Part shown: piece after piece, positions 44,678 through 53,647 of the stretch
Layout of the letters: every line of letters begins with the position of its first letter
Position numbering within the stretch: position 1 is the stretch's first letter
Assembly: GCF_009827455.1 (NCBI RefSeq)
Contig: NZ_WTYZ01000001.1
Span: 1,373,001 to 1,437,000 of the forward strand
Direction: 5' to 3'
From: Pontixanthobacter aestiaquae
GTDB lineage: Bacteria; Pseudomonadota; Alphaproteobacteria; Sphingomonadales; Sphingomonadaceae
Length of the DNA: 64,000 nucleotides
Notes under the pieces: generated by a model
What the model saw: only the letters and a program-made list of their open reading frames with translations
What the model was told of the DNA's origin: nothing
Databases searched by the model: none
Program-made: the position numbers and the translations under genes

Positions 44678-46516
44678 TCAACCAATTTTCGCAATATACC
44701 GCTCAACATTGTTCGCCAGCACATCCATCGGGGCATTGCCGCCCAGAATGACCGCATCGTTGAATGCCTTCATATCATACGCCGCGCCGAGTTTTTTCTG
44801 TGCTTTGCTGCGCAAATCGGTGATGCGGCTGTGCCCTAGTTTATAGCCGGTGGCTTGGCCGGGCCAGCTGCAATAGCGGTCAACTTCGCTGGCGACTTCC
44901 TGCGCTTTGGATCCGTTGCGGGTGACAAAAAAATCGACGGCTTTTTCCCGGCTCCAGCCCTTCGCATGCAGGCCGGTATCGACCACCATCCTGCAAGCCC
45001 GGAAGGCGAGCGATTGCAGATAGCCAAGGCGGCCAACTTTGAAATCGTCATAAGCGCCCAACTCGTCCGCCAATTGCTCGCCATACAGCGCCCAGCCTTC
45101 GGAAAACGGATTGAAGGCAAGAATGCTGCGGATGAGCGGCAGGCGGTTGGAGTATTCGCCTTCCCATACATGTCCCGGGATCGTCTCGTGATAGGTCAAA
45201 TCGGCGAGGTCATATTTGCGGTGCAGATCGGTGGTGCGCAGATTTATCAGGAACCGGCCCGGTATCGTACCGTCCTTGCTCCCCGCGCCGCCATAGGCGC
45301 CGGGCGCGCCAGCTTCTTCGGCGATGGGGATGCGCACGACTTCTAAGTTGGGATCGACCAGAGTGTTGAACGCGCGCGGCATCTGCGCTCTGATCCACTC
45401 GATACGCTCGTCGATAAATGCGAAAATCTCGTCGCGGCCCTTATCGCCTTCAGCGAATTTGTAGCGCGGATCCGCGCTCAACCCCTGCATTCTTTCGCCG
45501 ACAGAGCCGCTGGTGTAGCCGATGTCGCGCAGGATCGGGTCCATCTGCGCGTGGAGCACTTCAAGTTCTTCCAGACCCTGCTGGTGGATCTCGTCGGCGG
45601 AAAGGTTGGTGGTGGTGCTGGAACGAAGCGCCCATTGGTACCACTCCTCGCCACCGGGCTGTTCGCGCATACCCGGCGCGCTTCTGGCTTCAGCGCGCTG
45701 TGATTTCAACTCGTCAAGCTGGCGTTGAAGCGCCTCGACAACAGGCCCGCCTTCGACCTCCAGCACAGCTTCGACAGGCGGCCGTTTCAGCTCAGCCTCT
45801 GCCGCTCTCTCGCTCAATGCTGAGGAGAACAATTCGCCTTTCCGGGCACTGGCAATTGTCAGTTCGAGCTGCGGAATGGCTTTATCGATCAGGAAGTCGG
45901 GCGGAATAACGCCCATCGCGCGCGCTTCTTGCATCCGCGACAGCTCGCCATCTAGGACGGTAGGAAACTGCTCTATGCGGGCGAGAAATGCATCGGCATC
46001 GTCGTCACTCCTGATAGGGTGATCGAGCTGCATAAAGCGCGGCACGCCCAGATAGGCCCCGACATTCTGGATGACGACATAGGGCGCGGTGCGCCAACTG
46101 CCCACCGGTGTATCGCCATAAGGGAGAGCGAAACCAGCGAGCGCGGTCTCGTATCCGCTTGCGACAACTTCGAAATTGGTGCGCGTATCGGAGTCGAAAC
46201 CCGACATGTCGAGGCCGCGAATACGCTCCAGATCTTCGCGTAATGTTGCGGCGTAGGCATCTTGGCCAGCTTGCGATTGATCTTCCAGCTTGCCGCGCAG
46301 GGCCGAAAACTCACCGGTGTCTACGCCTAGGCCTGTGGCCCGCTCGGGTTCATGAGCGAGCAGACGATAAGCGATAGCGTCCAGTTGTTCTTCCGGCGTG
46401 CCCGATAGCGTCGTTGAAGCGGGTTTGCAGGCCGGCAGGACGGCCAAAGAAACACCCGCCCCAATCCCGTACAGGGCTTGGCGGCGGGTGATCGAAAATG
46501 TGTCAGGATGTGCCAT
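44678..46516 (-). CDS. DUF885-family lipoprotein, predicted metallopeptidase
   Basis: A 612-residue protein. The N-terminus has a Tat-type signal (TRRQALYGIGAG) ending in a lipobox, LPAC, so it is probably folded before export and then lipidated. The DUF885 domain shows LADLTYHETIPGHVWEGEY, with the HExxxGH-like metal site, and SEGWALYGEQLADELG, which supplies the downstream Glu; both are standard for the family. Biochemical activity of most DUF885 proteins is not known, though peptidase action is expected. It is not in an operon. Confidence 0.87.
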   Translation of the reverse strand: MAHPDTFSITRRQALYGIGAGVSLAVLPACKPASTTLSGTPEEQLDAIAYRLLAHEPERATGLGVDTGEFSALRGKLEDQSQAGQDAYAATLREDLERIRGLDMSGFDSDTRTNFEVVASGYETALAGFALPYGDTPVGSWRTAPYVVIQNVGAYLGVPRFMQLDHPIRSDDDADAFLARIEQFPTVLDGELSRMQEARAMGVIPPDFLIDKAIPQLELTIASARKGELFSSALSERAAEAELKRPPVEAVLEVEGGPVVEALQRQLDELKSQRAEARSAPGMREQPGGEEWYQWALRSSTTTNLSADEIHQQGLEELEVLHAQMDPILRDIGYTSGSVGERMQGLSADPRYKFAEGDKGRDEIFAFIDERIEWIRAQMPRAFNTLVDPNLEVVRIPIAEEAGAPGAYGGAGSKDGTIPGRFLINLRTTDLHRKYDLADLTYHETIPGHVWEGEYSNRLPLIRSILAFNPFSEGWALYGEQLADELGAYDDFKVGRLGYLQSLAFRACRMVVDTGLHAKGWSREKAVDFFVTRNGSKAQEVASEVDRYCSWPGQATGYKLGHSRITDLRSKAQKKLGAAYDMKAFNDAVILGGNAPMDVLANNVERYIAKIG

Positions 46517-46577
46517 CCCGATTGTCTGACGCGGCCAGGTGCAGGTGTCAAACCGACCCAGCCACTGTCATCGGAGC

Positions 46578-46940
46578 TTAATCGAGAAATTCGGCCGGCA
46601 CCGTGCCGCCATTCTTGGCGAGTTCCTGCATCGTTTTCTTGTGCAGCCAGATGTTCTCTTCAGCGGAGCCGGAATAGTTGATGTCACCCAGTTCGCCCGC
46701 GAGTTCTTTGCGGTTAGAAAAGCTTGCATCTACGCCGATCAGCTTCAGCAGGTCGACAATCGATGTACGCCAGTTGAGCTTGTCCGCGCCGGGCATAGCG
46801 TCAAGCCTGGCAGCGACATCAACCTCGCCAATAGCGGCCGGAGCAGCAGGTGCGGCTGCGGGTGCTGGCGCTGCTTCCGTTTTCGCTTGTTCTTCGTCAC
46901 CGCCAAAGATCGCATTTTTGATCGAACTGAAAATACCCAT
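46578..46940 (-). CDS. DUF3597 protein
   Basis: A 120-residue protein starting MGIFSSIKNAIFG, with an Ala/Pro-rich linker (residues 20-45) and a compact helical domain: VDVAARLDAMPGADKLNWRT, SIVDLLKLIGVDASFSNRKE and LGDINYSGSAEENIWLHKK. This is the DUF3597 domain, related in style to BON-associated LysM-like small proteins of unknown function. The ATG at 46940 is used; extension to 47012 has no support. Confidence 0.82.
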   Translation of the reverse strand: MGIFSSIKNAIFGGDEEQAKTEAAPAPAAAPAAPAAIGEVDVAARLDAMPGADKLNWRTSIVDLLKLIGVDASFSNRKELAGELGDINYSGSAEENIWLHKKTMQELAKNGGTVPAEFLD

Positions 46941-47075
46941 AGCTTTCGCTCCAATTATGTTGAAATTATTGCCGGTCAGAAATTCCCGACTTGCAAATAA
47001 TACAACGGTCATAGGGCGGTATTGTTCCGCTGAAAAGCGGTTCCTTTCGGGCGAATGAGCGGTTAGGGACAGCGC

Positions 47076-47294
47076 ATGAATTTGGTGCTGTCACTGGTGG
47101 TTCTGGCGTCGTTCGGCTTGTTGCTGGGCGCGTTCGCCTTGTGGAAGCGCGGCGGGGAACCCAAGCAGGTGTTCTTGATGGTGCTGCTCGCGCTTATCGC
47201 GATGGCCAATGTCGCGATCTGGACGGTCCCCGATGCCGAGGGGACGACGCCCCTCGACCAGATCGAACAAGCCGAAGAATCGGCTGCCGAGTAG
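47076..47294 (+). CDS. Small two-span membrane protein
   Basis: A 72-residue protein with two hydrophobic helices, VLSLVVLASFGLLLGAFALW and VFLMVLLALIAMANVAIWTV, separated by a short basic loop (KRGGEPKQ), and an acidic C-terminal tail. No named family is recognised; similar proteins are frequent in Erythrobacter-like genomes. It converges on the TonB gene with 6 bases between stops. Confidence 0.68.
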   Translation: MNLVLSLVVLASFGLLLGAFALWKRGGEPKQVFLMVLLALIAMANVAIWTVPDAEGTTPLDQIEQAEESAAE

Positions 47295-47300
47295 CAAACG

Positions 47301-47993
47301 CTATTCCGGCAACTGCCAAAGGATCGACTTGCTGTATGTGTCGGTCACCTTTTCACCATTGCTGTTGAGCGCAGGCTCGAACCGGGCCCTCCTTTTTACC
47401 AGCTGACAGGTTGCCCTGTCCAAGGCACGGTGGCCAGTTGATGTTGTGATTTGACAATCTTTTACACGGCCATCGGTGCCAATTGTGACTCGGAAGCGCG
47501 CCTTGCCTTCAAACCCGCGATTGATCCAGCTGTCGCGATAATCATCATTGGTGACCCATAAACCGGAATTGTTGCTGGGTTTGGCCGCGACCGGATCGAA
47601 GATGGGCGGCAACGGAGTGAGGCCTGTCCCGGCATTGGAACCTGACCCCGCAGGCGGCAGTAGATCATCCAGAATGGTGTCGCTTGCCGACGGATCGTCA
47701 GTTGCGTCAATGACCGGCGAATCTGTGGGAATATCGTTGATCGGCTGCGGAATGAAAATCCGGTCATCCCGCGGCGGTGTCCGGTCCTTTTTGTCGGGTT
47801 TCGGTTCCGGTGGCGGGGGTTTGGGCAGTTCAACTTCGATATTGGTCCCCTCGAAAGGGACATCTTCTTTCGGTACGAATACCGTGTTCGCCAGGCCGAG
47901 CACCAGCACGGTGCCAATTACACCATGAATTACCGCAACCCCTGCGATAGCTGTTTTTCTGTTCGCTTGTCCTCCCTGATCGACATAAGCCAT
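47301..47993 (-). CDS. tonB: TonB-family energy transducer
   Basis: A 230-residue protein with an N-terminal membrane anchor (IAGVAVIHGVIGTVLVLGLA), a proline/charge-rich periplasmic spacer (PKPPPPEPKPDKKDR), and a C-terminal TonB domain: GFEGKARFRVTIGTDGRVKD and CQLVKRRARFEPALNSNGE. It passes proton-motive force from ExbB-ExbD to outer-membrane receptors. No exbB/exbD or receptor is adjacent. It may be one of several TonB paralogues; sphingomonads usually have many. Confidence 0.88.
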   Translation of the reverse strand: MAYVDQGGQANRKTAIAGVAVIHGVIGTVLVLGLANTVFVPKEDVPFEGTNIEVELPKPPPPEPKPDKKDRTPPRDDRIFIPQPINDIPTDSPVIDATDDPSASDTILDDLLPPAGSGSNAGTGLTPLPPIFDPVAAKPSNNSGLWVTNDDYRDSWINRGFEGKARFRVTIGTDGRVKDCQITTSTGHRALDRATCQLVKRRARFEPALNSNGEKVTDTYSKSILWQLPE

Positions 47994-48149
47994 GTTTGTC
48001 TCCTCTCCTCACGTTGCGATTACCGCACTCTATCAGGTATGTTACAACATTACATTAAGAAAGCAAGGGTTGGACAGAAGGGATCGCGTGCCGTTTTGCC
48101 ACGGACCTCTTGTGCAAGGAAGTCTCCAGAGGGTGATGCGTGATGACAT

Positions 48150-48224
48150 GCCAGCCGCTCAGTAGCGGCTTTACAAGTCAGCTAAGCGCTCAACGGAGGG
48201 AGATCCCCGCATATGCGGGGATGG
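48150..48224. repeat. Palindromes in the gap before the tonB gene
   Basis: Two hairpins: AGCCGCTCAGTAGCGGCTTT (48151-48170), with a short T tract on the plus strand, and ATCCCCGCATATGCGGGGAT (48203-48222), a perfect 20-bp palindrome. GCTAAGCGCT and CCTAAGCGCTT occur on either side. No gene lies in 47994-48261. The second hairpin type looks like a dispersed REP unit. Confidence 0.6.
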
Positions 48225-48261
48225 CGCAAGGGCCTAAGCGCTTGCGTCACTCGATCGGGCC

Positions 48262-48918
48262 TTACTTAATTGGACAGGCCGGATCGAGGCGGAAGTCGAG
48301 ATAATTGTCGACCGACGCCATCAGCTCTTTCTGCTCGTTTTCGAAGAAGTGGTTCGCGCGCGGGATTTCTTCATGGTGGATGGTGATGTGCTTCTGCGTG
48401 CGCAGCTTGTCGACCAGCTTCTGCACTGCGCTCGGCTGAACGACGGTGTCGGCCGTACCCTGAATGAAGATACCCGATGCGGGGCAAGGCGCAAGGAAGC
48501 TGAAATCATACATGTTCGCAGGCGGTGCAATCGAGATAAAGCCGCGCACTTCGGGGCGGCGCATCAGCAATTGCATACCGATCAGCGCGCCGAATGACAC
48601 ACCGGCAACCCAAGTGGTTTGCGCCTCTGCATGGATTGACTGGACCCAATCAAGCGCTGCCGCTGCATCGCTCAGCTCACCAATGCCGTTGTCAAAGCTG
48701 CCCTGGCTGCGTCCGACACCGCGGAAGTTAAAGCGCAACGTCGCAAAGCCGCGATCGGTGAAGGTCTTGAACAGTTTTTGCGTCATCTGTTCGTTCATCG
48801 TACCGCCGCCTTGCGGGTGCGGATGCAGGATCATCGCCACCGGCGCGCGCGGGCGAGGAGCTGGAGTGTAACGACCTTCGAGACGGCCTTCTGGGCCAGG
48901 AAAAATTACGGATGGCAT
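48262..48918 (-). CDS. Alpha/beta hydrolase, dienelactone-hydrolase-like
   Basis: A 218-residue cytoplasmic hydrolase of the type often listed as COG2945. N-terminal strand VAMILHPHPQGGGTMNE holds the oxyanion region; RFNFRGVGRSQG is diagnostic; the nucleophile is in VAGVSFGALIGMQLL, the acid in GTADTVVQP and the histidine in RANHFFENEQ. Substrate unknown. Genes of this type lie regularly beside cysteine desulfurase genes in sphingomonad Fe-S clusters; here it is divergent from one across 62 bases. Confidence 0.85.
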   Translation of the reverse strand: MPSVIFPGPEGRLEGRYTPAPRPRAPVAMILHPHPQGGGTMNEQMTQKLFKTFTDRGFATLRFNFRGVGRSQGSFDNGIGELSDAAAALDWVQSIHAEAQTTWVAGVSFGALIGMQLLMRRPEVRGFISIAPPANMYDFSFLAPCPASGIFIQGTADTVVQPSAVQKLVDKLRTQKHITIHHEEIPRANHFFENEQKELMASVDNYLDFRLDPACPIK

Positions 48919-48980
48919 GGGCTGTACCTGTCAGATGGTTCAAACACGCGGGTAGCGCGCTGTATTTCGCCGCCTATATA

Positions 48981-50141
48981 GTGATCAATGCACAATTCGC
49001 AATTGCGATAACCATATCAGAGGCATCGATTCCCGAACGTATTTATCTCGACCACGCTGCGACCACCCCGATCCGGCCCGAAGCGCTGGCTGCGATGCAG
49101 CAAGGTTTCGCCATTTGGGCCAATCCCAGCAGCCCGCATGCAGAAGGCCGCAAAGCCAAGCAAGCGCTCGAGGATGCCCGCGAACGGGTGAAGAAAGCGC
49201 TTGGCTGGGATGGGGAAGTGATTTTCACCAGCGGGGCTAGCGAGGCGCTGTGGATTGCGCTTAATCGAGCGAAAGTGGACCGCAGGATTGTGAGTGCGGT
49301 AGAGCATGATGCGGTGTTCCGCGCAGCGCCGGATGCGGAGGTGGTTCCGATTGGTGATGGGGCCTGTGTCGACCAAGATCAATTGAATGATATGCTTGCG
49401 CGAGCTGGCCGATCAATTGTCGCGGTTCAACATGTCAACTCTGAGACCGGTGTCCGGCAACCGGTTAGCAGTCTAGCCCAGAAAGTGACAGAAGCTGGTA
49501 GCCTGCTGATCTCTGACTGCTCGCAATCTGCGGGTAAGTACACGTTGCCTGATGCAGACATGATTGTGCTTTCTGCACACAAACTAGGTGGACCAATTGG
49601 AATCGGTGCTCTTCTGGTTAGTGATTACAATCTGCTCGAGCCAACAGGAGGTCATGAGCGGGGGTACCGACAAGGTACGGAAAATCTTCCGGCTGTGCTG
49701 GGGTTCGTGAGCGCTTTGGAAGCGCGCGCGATCAGCAAGAAGACGGTTGGTACGGGCGTAGATACAAGCGCAATTGCGGGGCAAGCTGATTGGGTCACAG
49801 TCGCCGGGCTTACTTTTGTCGATATCGAACACTCGATCAATAGTGCCAATGGCCAATTTCAGCCGCCAAATTCCGACTGGATTGAGCACGACTACTCGAT
49901 CTTGGCTATCAGCCATCCGACAATGAGTGCCCAGGCACAGCTAATTCGCCTTGATGCAATGGGCTTTGCTGTATCTGCGGGTAGCGCGTGTTCGTCTGGA
50001 ACACTTAAGAAAAGCCGTGTGCTGGATGCGTTTGGCGTTTCTGATGAGGTGGCTGCGCGAACTATCCGGGTTAGTATGGGTTGGAACTCTACCTATGATG
50101 AGATGCAGCAATTTGCCGAGGCTTGGCGCAGCCTCTCCTAG
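48981..50141 (+). CDS. Cysteine desulfurase, first copy (NifS/IscS-like)
   Basis: A 386-residue PLP enzyme that takes sulfur from cysteine for Fe-S cluster assembly. The N-terminal core begins RIYLDHAATTPIRPEAL; the PLP lysine is in LSAHKLGGPIGIGALLV and the persulfide cysteine in SAGSACSSGTLKKS, as in class I enzymes. No ATG gives a short N-terminus: the frame opens at 48912, but a GTG at 48981 is more plausible; neither has a strong ribosome site, so the start is uncertain. The second half (after about 49380) is richer in A/T than the first. Next comes a second desulfurase gene. Confidence 0.82.
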   Translation: MINAQFAIAITISEASIPERIYLDHAATTPIRPEALAAMQQGFAIWANPSSPHAEGRKAKQALEDARERVKKALGWDGEVIFTSGASEALWIALNRAKVDRRIVSAVEHDAVFRAAPDAEVVPIGDGACVDQDQLNDMLARAGRSIVAVQHVNSETGVRQPVSSLAQKVTEAGSLLISDCSQSAGKYTLPDADMIVLSAHKLGGPIGIGALLVSDYNLLEPTGGHERGYRQGTENLPAVLGFVSALEARAISKKTVGTGVDTSAIAGQADWVTVAGLTFVDIEHSINSANGQFQPPNSDWIEHDYSILAISHPTMSAQAQLIRLDAMGFAVSAGSACSSGTLKKSRVLDAFGVSDEVAARTIRVSMGWNSTYDEMQQFAEAWRSLS

Positions 50142-50149
50142 TCTCTGTT

Positions 50150-50178
50150 CGCCATCCCGGATCAAGTCCGGGATGGCG
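50150..50178. repeat. REP-like palindrome
   Basis: A perfect inverted repeat of 12 bp (CGCCATCCCGGA/TCCGGGATGGCG) with a 5-base loop. It lies 9 bases after the first cysteine desulfurase. No T tract, so a transcript-stabilising or dispersed repeat role is more likely than termination. Confidence 0.8.
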
Positions 50179-50342
50179 GAACCACTTGCAACTTTCCTAC
50201 ATCGGCGGGATCGGGCTAACGCACTAGAAGATTTGCAAAACCGCGTGGGAATGGGAAATAGGGTGCCGATACCCTGTTCGTCCGGCTGTCAGAATTGTAA
50301 TTTAGGAACCTGAAATCAAACTCTTAAGCCTCTTTATCGAAA

Positions 50343-50357
50343 GTGACACGCTGTCAC
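50343..50357. repeat. GTGACA palindrome, also seen after rmuC
   Basis: GTGACACGCTGTCAC is a 15-bp palindrome followed by CTTTGTC. A near relative, GCGACACGGTGTCGC followed by TTTTGTC, is at 33697-33718. The shared T-rich tail suggests a family of dispersed terminator-like hairpins. It is 41 bases before the second desulfurase. Confidence 0.6.
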
Positions 50358-50397
50358 CTTTGTCCGCATTTCCAGTCCGGCAAGGTGAGGCTGCGTA

Positions 50398-51486
50398 ATG
50401 ATTTATTTCGACTACCAAGCAACAACCCCGCTTGCCCCCGAAGCGCGCGACGCGATGTTTCGATGGCTGGACGGGCCCGATGGTTCCGGCTTCGGCAATC
50501 CCAACAGTCCGCACCGGATGGGTCGGCAGGCGGCTGCGGCAATAGAGCTGGCGCGGGATCGGGTGGCGGCGCTGCTGCCACCGGGCGGTAAAGTGATCTT
50601 CACCGGCGGCGCGACCGAAGCGCTTAATCTGGCAATTCGCGGAACCAGGCGCAGCGAACGCAAAGATCGCATTGCCGTGTCGACTATAGAGCATCTAGCC
50701 GTCGGTGATACGGTGCGCTCGCTCAATTGCCCGGTGGAAGAGATTGCGGTTGACCAAGAGGGCATCGCCGAACTGCCCGACCATTTCACCAAATCGACAC
50801 GCATGGTCGCGGTGATGCAGGTCAATAACGAGATTGGCACCGTCCAGCCCACTCTCGAGATTGCGCGCAAGGCAAAAGAAGCGGGCGCATTATTCCTGTG
50901 CGACGCCGTGCAATCCGCAGGGAAAATGGACGTCGCCAGCGCGGATTTGATCGCGGTTGCAGGTCACAAGATGCACGGCCCAAAGGGCATCGGCGCTTTG
51001 TGGGTTCGCGACGGTGTCGAACTCGATACGGTGCAAACCGGCGGCGGGCAGGAGCAGGGCATTCGGGCAGGCACGCTCAGTCCTGCCCTATGTGCCGGTT
51101 TTGGAGCGGCTGCGCAAGTCGCCAAAGAACGGATGCAGCGCGATGCTGAACATGTCGCCGCGCTTTGGAGCCGCGCCCGCGATATGTTCGACGGGTGGGA
51201 GCTTAATGGCAGCGCGCAGGCGCGCTATTTCGGCAATCTCAACATTCGTAAGGACGGCGTGGATGTCGCGCGGTTGATGTCCGATGCGCGCGATGTATGT
51301 TTCTCGGCGGGGTCGGCCTGTGCGAGCGGATCGGGCAAGCCGAGCCATGTGCTGGCCGCGCTGGGTCTGTCGAAAGAACAGGCGAAAAGCTCTATCCGGC
51401 TGGGTTTCGGGCGCTACACTACGATGGCAGATCTGGAAAAGGGCGTCAGCGAAATACTGTCCGCCGCGAAAGAGCAGGGTGTCTGA
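50398..51486 (+). CDS. Cysteine desulfurase, second copy
   Basis: A 362-residue PLP enzyme of the same class as the upstream gene. It starts MIYFDYQATTPLAPEARDAM; the PLP lysine is in AVAGHKMHGPKGIGALWV and the reactive cysteine in FSAGSACASGSGKPSHVLA. The two copies are clearly paralogues but not close in sequence, so they likely serve different acceptors. Its stop overlaps the ferredoxin start by one base (TGATG), making a desulfurase-ferredoxin translation unit. Part of a local Fe-S assembly cluster; no scaffold (iscU/sufB) gene is in the window. Confidence 0.9.
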   Translation: MIYFDYQATTPLAPEARDAMFRWLDGPDGSGFGNPNSPHRMGRQAAAAIELARDRVAALLPPGGKVIFTGGATEALNLAIRGTRRSERKDRIAVSTIEHLAVGDTVRSLNCPVEEIAVDQEGIAELPDHFTKSTRMVAVMQVNNEIGTVQPTLEIARKAKEAGALFLCDAVQSAGKMDVASADLIAVAGHKMHGPKGIGALWVRDGVELDTVQTGGGQEQGIRAGTLSPALCAGFGAAAQVAKERMQRDAEHVAALWSRARDMFDGWELNGSAQARYFGNLNIRKDGVDVARLMSDARDVCFSAGSACASGSGKPSHVLAALGLSKEQAKSSIRLGFGRYTTMADLEKGVSEILSAAKEQGV

Positions 51487-51815
51487 TGGTCACAGTCGCT
51501 TTCACCGATGCTGACGGTGCCGAAGTCCAATGCGAAGCCGAAGAGGGAGTATCTCTGCTCGAAGTCGGTCAAGCTGCTGGAATGCCGCTCGAAGGAACTT
51601 GCGAAGGGCAGATGGCGTGCTCCACCTGCCATGTGATTGTGGCGAAAGGCTGGTTTGACCGGCTTCCCGAAGCAAGCGATGAAGAGGAGGATATGCTCGA
51701 TTTGGCATTTGGCGTCGAGCGGACCAGCCGCCTCTCCTGCCAGATTGATGTCACTGCGGAGTTGGATGGATTGGCAGTACGCATTCCGTCCGAAAGCCGT
51801 GATATGTCTGGCTGA
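51486..51815 (+). CDS. fdx: 2Fe-2S ferredoxin, adrenodoxin/Fdx type
   Basis: A 109-residue electron carrier. The cluster ligands are the CX5CX2C motif in GTCEGQMACSTCHVIV and the fourth Cys in SRLSCQIDVTAELDG. The acidic DEEEDMLDLAFGVE loop between them is the docking helix of the vertebrate-type (adrenodoxin/IscFdx) group. It most likely supplies electrons for Fe-S cluster assembly with the coupled cysteine desulfurase. Length and start are normal; a terminator follows 6 bases after the stop. Confidence 0.93.
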   Translation: MVTVAFTDADGAEVQCEAEEGVSLLEVGQAAGMPLEGTCEGQMACSTCHVIVAKGWFDRLPEASDEEEDMLDLAFGVERTSRLSCQIDVTAELDGLAVRIPSESRDMSG

Positions 51816-51821
51816 CATAGA

Positions 51822-51861
51822 AAGGGCGGCCATCCGCGAGTGGGAAGATGGCCGCCCTTTG
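51822..51861. terminator. Terminator between ferredoxin and DUF4349 genes
   Basis: AAAGGGCGGCCAT (51822-51834) pairs perfectly with ATGGCCGCCCTTT (51849-51861). The 13-bp stem can end transcripts from both directions; the T tract is short on the plus strand. Confidence 0.8.
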
Positions 51862-51888
51862 CCTTGACATACCGAGCGGGAGGCGGGG

Positions 51889-52824
51889 TTATCCATCCGC
51901 CAAAGGTGCTACACTTACTTTGCCGAAACGGCGCTTGGCCGCACGGCCAGCCCAGGCAATTCCGCCGATTGGCAGAAGGATCACAGCCAGCAACATCAAA
52001 CCAGCAATGATAAAGCCTAGAATCGACCCTACGGAGCCTATCGCAGCCTGAATTGGCGCAAGAAAGTCATTGCTGACAATCGCTCCGGTTTCGTAACGGA
52101 TATTGACGCGGCTATAGGCAATACGGCCCTTCATTTCATTGAGCCAGCCGCGTGCTTGATCGATCTCTTCGTTGACCTGTGCCACACCGCGCTCGGCCTT
52201 AACCAGTTCGCCTACACTACCCTTGCGCGTGCGGAGCACTTCTTGGAGACGATCACGTAAAGCAATGCGAGCCTCCAGCCGGGCTTCGGTATCAACGATG
52301 GCTTTGGACATCTCCTCTGCCTGAATATTCGCAGAGATTTGCTCAGCTCCGGTTTCGGTTGCTTCTTTTTCCAGCAAAGCACCGAATGCGCGGGCATGGC
52401 GAGTGGCGACGGCAAGTTGGAGTTCGCCAGTGACCTCATCACCCACTTCGCCATTCTTGCTCATGCCCATAATCTGGCAAGATGCAGGTCCCTGCTGATC
52501 GCAAAGGTCCGCGTGGCGACGTTGCAACTTGCCGATATCATCACCGGCCAGTCGCCACGAGAAGTCGTAGACGTAGGCCAGCTTCGGTAGATTTATCGCC
52601 ACATCTGACAGGTTGGGGATAGGCGAAGAGGCGCTGTCGTCATTCGTTTCGAACAGAGCGACCGAATCTGCCGCTGCTTCGGCCTCGATCGCTGCAGACT
52701 CGTAGCTTTCAGACATTGGCGCGGCATCATTGGCGGATTGATCGTCCGCTTGAGAGCACCCTGCGAGCAGTACCAATGGCACGATTGCTCCAATGAAAAG
52801 CTTACTTGAAAACCTCTGCCTCAT
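51889..52824 (-). CDS. DUF4349 lipoprotein
   Basis: A 311-residue protein with a lipoprotein signal (lipobox LLAGC), an acidic linker, a coiled-coil-rich DUF4349 domain (KLAYVYDFSWRLAGDDIGKL, RIALRDRLQEVLRTRKGSVG, LVKAERGVAQVNEEIDQARG) and a C-terminal membrane helix (LGFIIAGLMLLAVILLPIGG). Lipid anchor plus a C-terminal span suggests it bridges or is held at the inner membrane. Function unknown; related proteins are often called putative anti-sigma or zinc-finger-like without proof. The ATG at 52824 has AAGGAGG eight bases before it. Confidence 0.82.
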   Translation of the reverse strand: MRQRFSSKLFIGAIVPLVLLAGCSQADDQSANDAAPMSESYESAAIEAEAAADSVALFETNDDSASSPIPNLSDVAINLPKLAYVYDFSWRLAGDDIGKLQRRHADLCDQQGPASCQIMGMSKNGEVGDEVTGELQLAVATRHARAFGALLEKEATETGAEQISANIQAEEMSKAIVDTEARLEARIALRDRLQEVLRTRKGSVGELVKAERGVAQVNEEIDQARGWLNEMKGRIAYSRVNIRYETGAIVSNDFLAPIQAAIGSVGSILGFIIAGLMLLAVILLPIGGIAWAGRAAKRRFGKVSVAPLADG

Positions 52825-52894
52825 TTTGGCCTCCTTTTTGCCATAATTTCGCCACAATTGGACTTCGGAAGGTCACATTGTCAAGCCGAACATG

Positions 52895-52928
52895 AAAAAA
52901 GCCACGCCGCAATGTGTGCGACGTGGCT
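52895..52928 (-). terminator. Terminator of the DJ-1/PfpI gene
   Basis: On the minus strand AGCCACGTCGC pairs with GCGGCGTGGCT and is followed by TTTTTTC. It lies 26 bases after the stop of the gene at 52954. Confidence 0.88.
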
Positions 52929-52953
52929 CGATCTGTAACGAAAAGGCGTTATA

Positions 52954-53493
52954 TTACGCGGCTTTATCGGTTTCCATTTGGACATATCCAATCAAGGCAT
53001 TGGAAAACGCCGGAATATCGTCTGGATTGCGGCTGGTGATCAGATTGCCGTCTTCTGCAACTTCCTGATCGACCACATTCGCGCCTGCATTGCGTAGATC
53101 GGTCCGGATAGATGGCCAGCTGGTCACCGTGCGGCCTCTTACGATATCGGCTTCGACAAGCATCCACGGTGCGTGGCAAATTGCTGCAATCGGCTTTTTG
53201 CGCATATCGAAACTGCGTACAATATCAACCGCGTGTATGTTGCCGCGCAGAATGTCGGGATTCATCTGACCGCCCGGTAGTAGCAGTGCATCGAAGTCAT
53301 CGACCGAGACATTGCCGATCGTTTCATCCACTTTGATACTGTCGCCCCAGTCACCGTCTTTCCAGCCGCGAATTTCGCCTTTGTCGATGCTGACGACTGT
53401 AGTCTTGATTCCTGCGTCCTCAAGCGCTGCTTTCGGTTCGAACAATTCGCTTTGTTCAAAACCATCAGTGGCGAGGATCATTACGCTAGTCAT
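52954..53493 (-). CDS. DJ-1/PfpI-family protein
   Basis: A 179-residue member of the DJ-1/PfpI glutamine amidotransferase-like superfamily, close to the YhbO/PfpI branch. The nucleophile is in PIAAICHAPWMLVEA near residue 103, with the upstream glutamate of the family in GFEQSEL. Members act as glyoxalase III/deglycase-like or stress proteins; the exact reaction is disputed. The ATG at 53493 has GGAG close by and gives MTSVMILATDGF. It stands alone with its own terminator. Confidence 0.88.
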   Translation of the reverse strand: MTSVMILATDGFEQSELFEPKAALEDAGIKTTVVSIDKGEIRGWKDGDWGDSIKVDETIGNVSVDDFDALLLPGGQMNPDILRGNIHAVDIVRSFDMRKKPIAAICHAPWMLVEADIVRGRTVTSWPSIRTDLRNAGANVVDQEVAEDGNLITSRNPDDIPAFSNALIGYVQMETDKAA

Positions 53494-53647
53494 TACATAC
53501 TCCATTGTTAGTGTCTGACGTTTCAACGGCTTATGGCCTTAAATCGTTCCGAGAATCTTTGTCAGACGTGGCTGGGCTGCGATCAATTGCATGATTGCCC
53601 GCACGGCGGTAACGCGGACGCGTAATCACGATTTTTTAAGGCATCCC

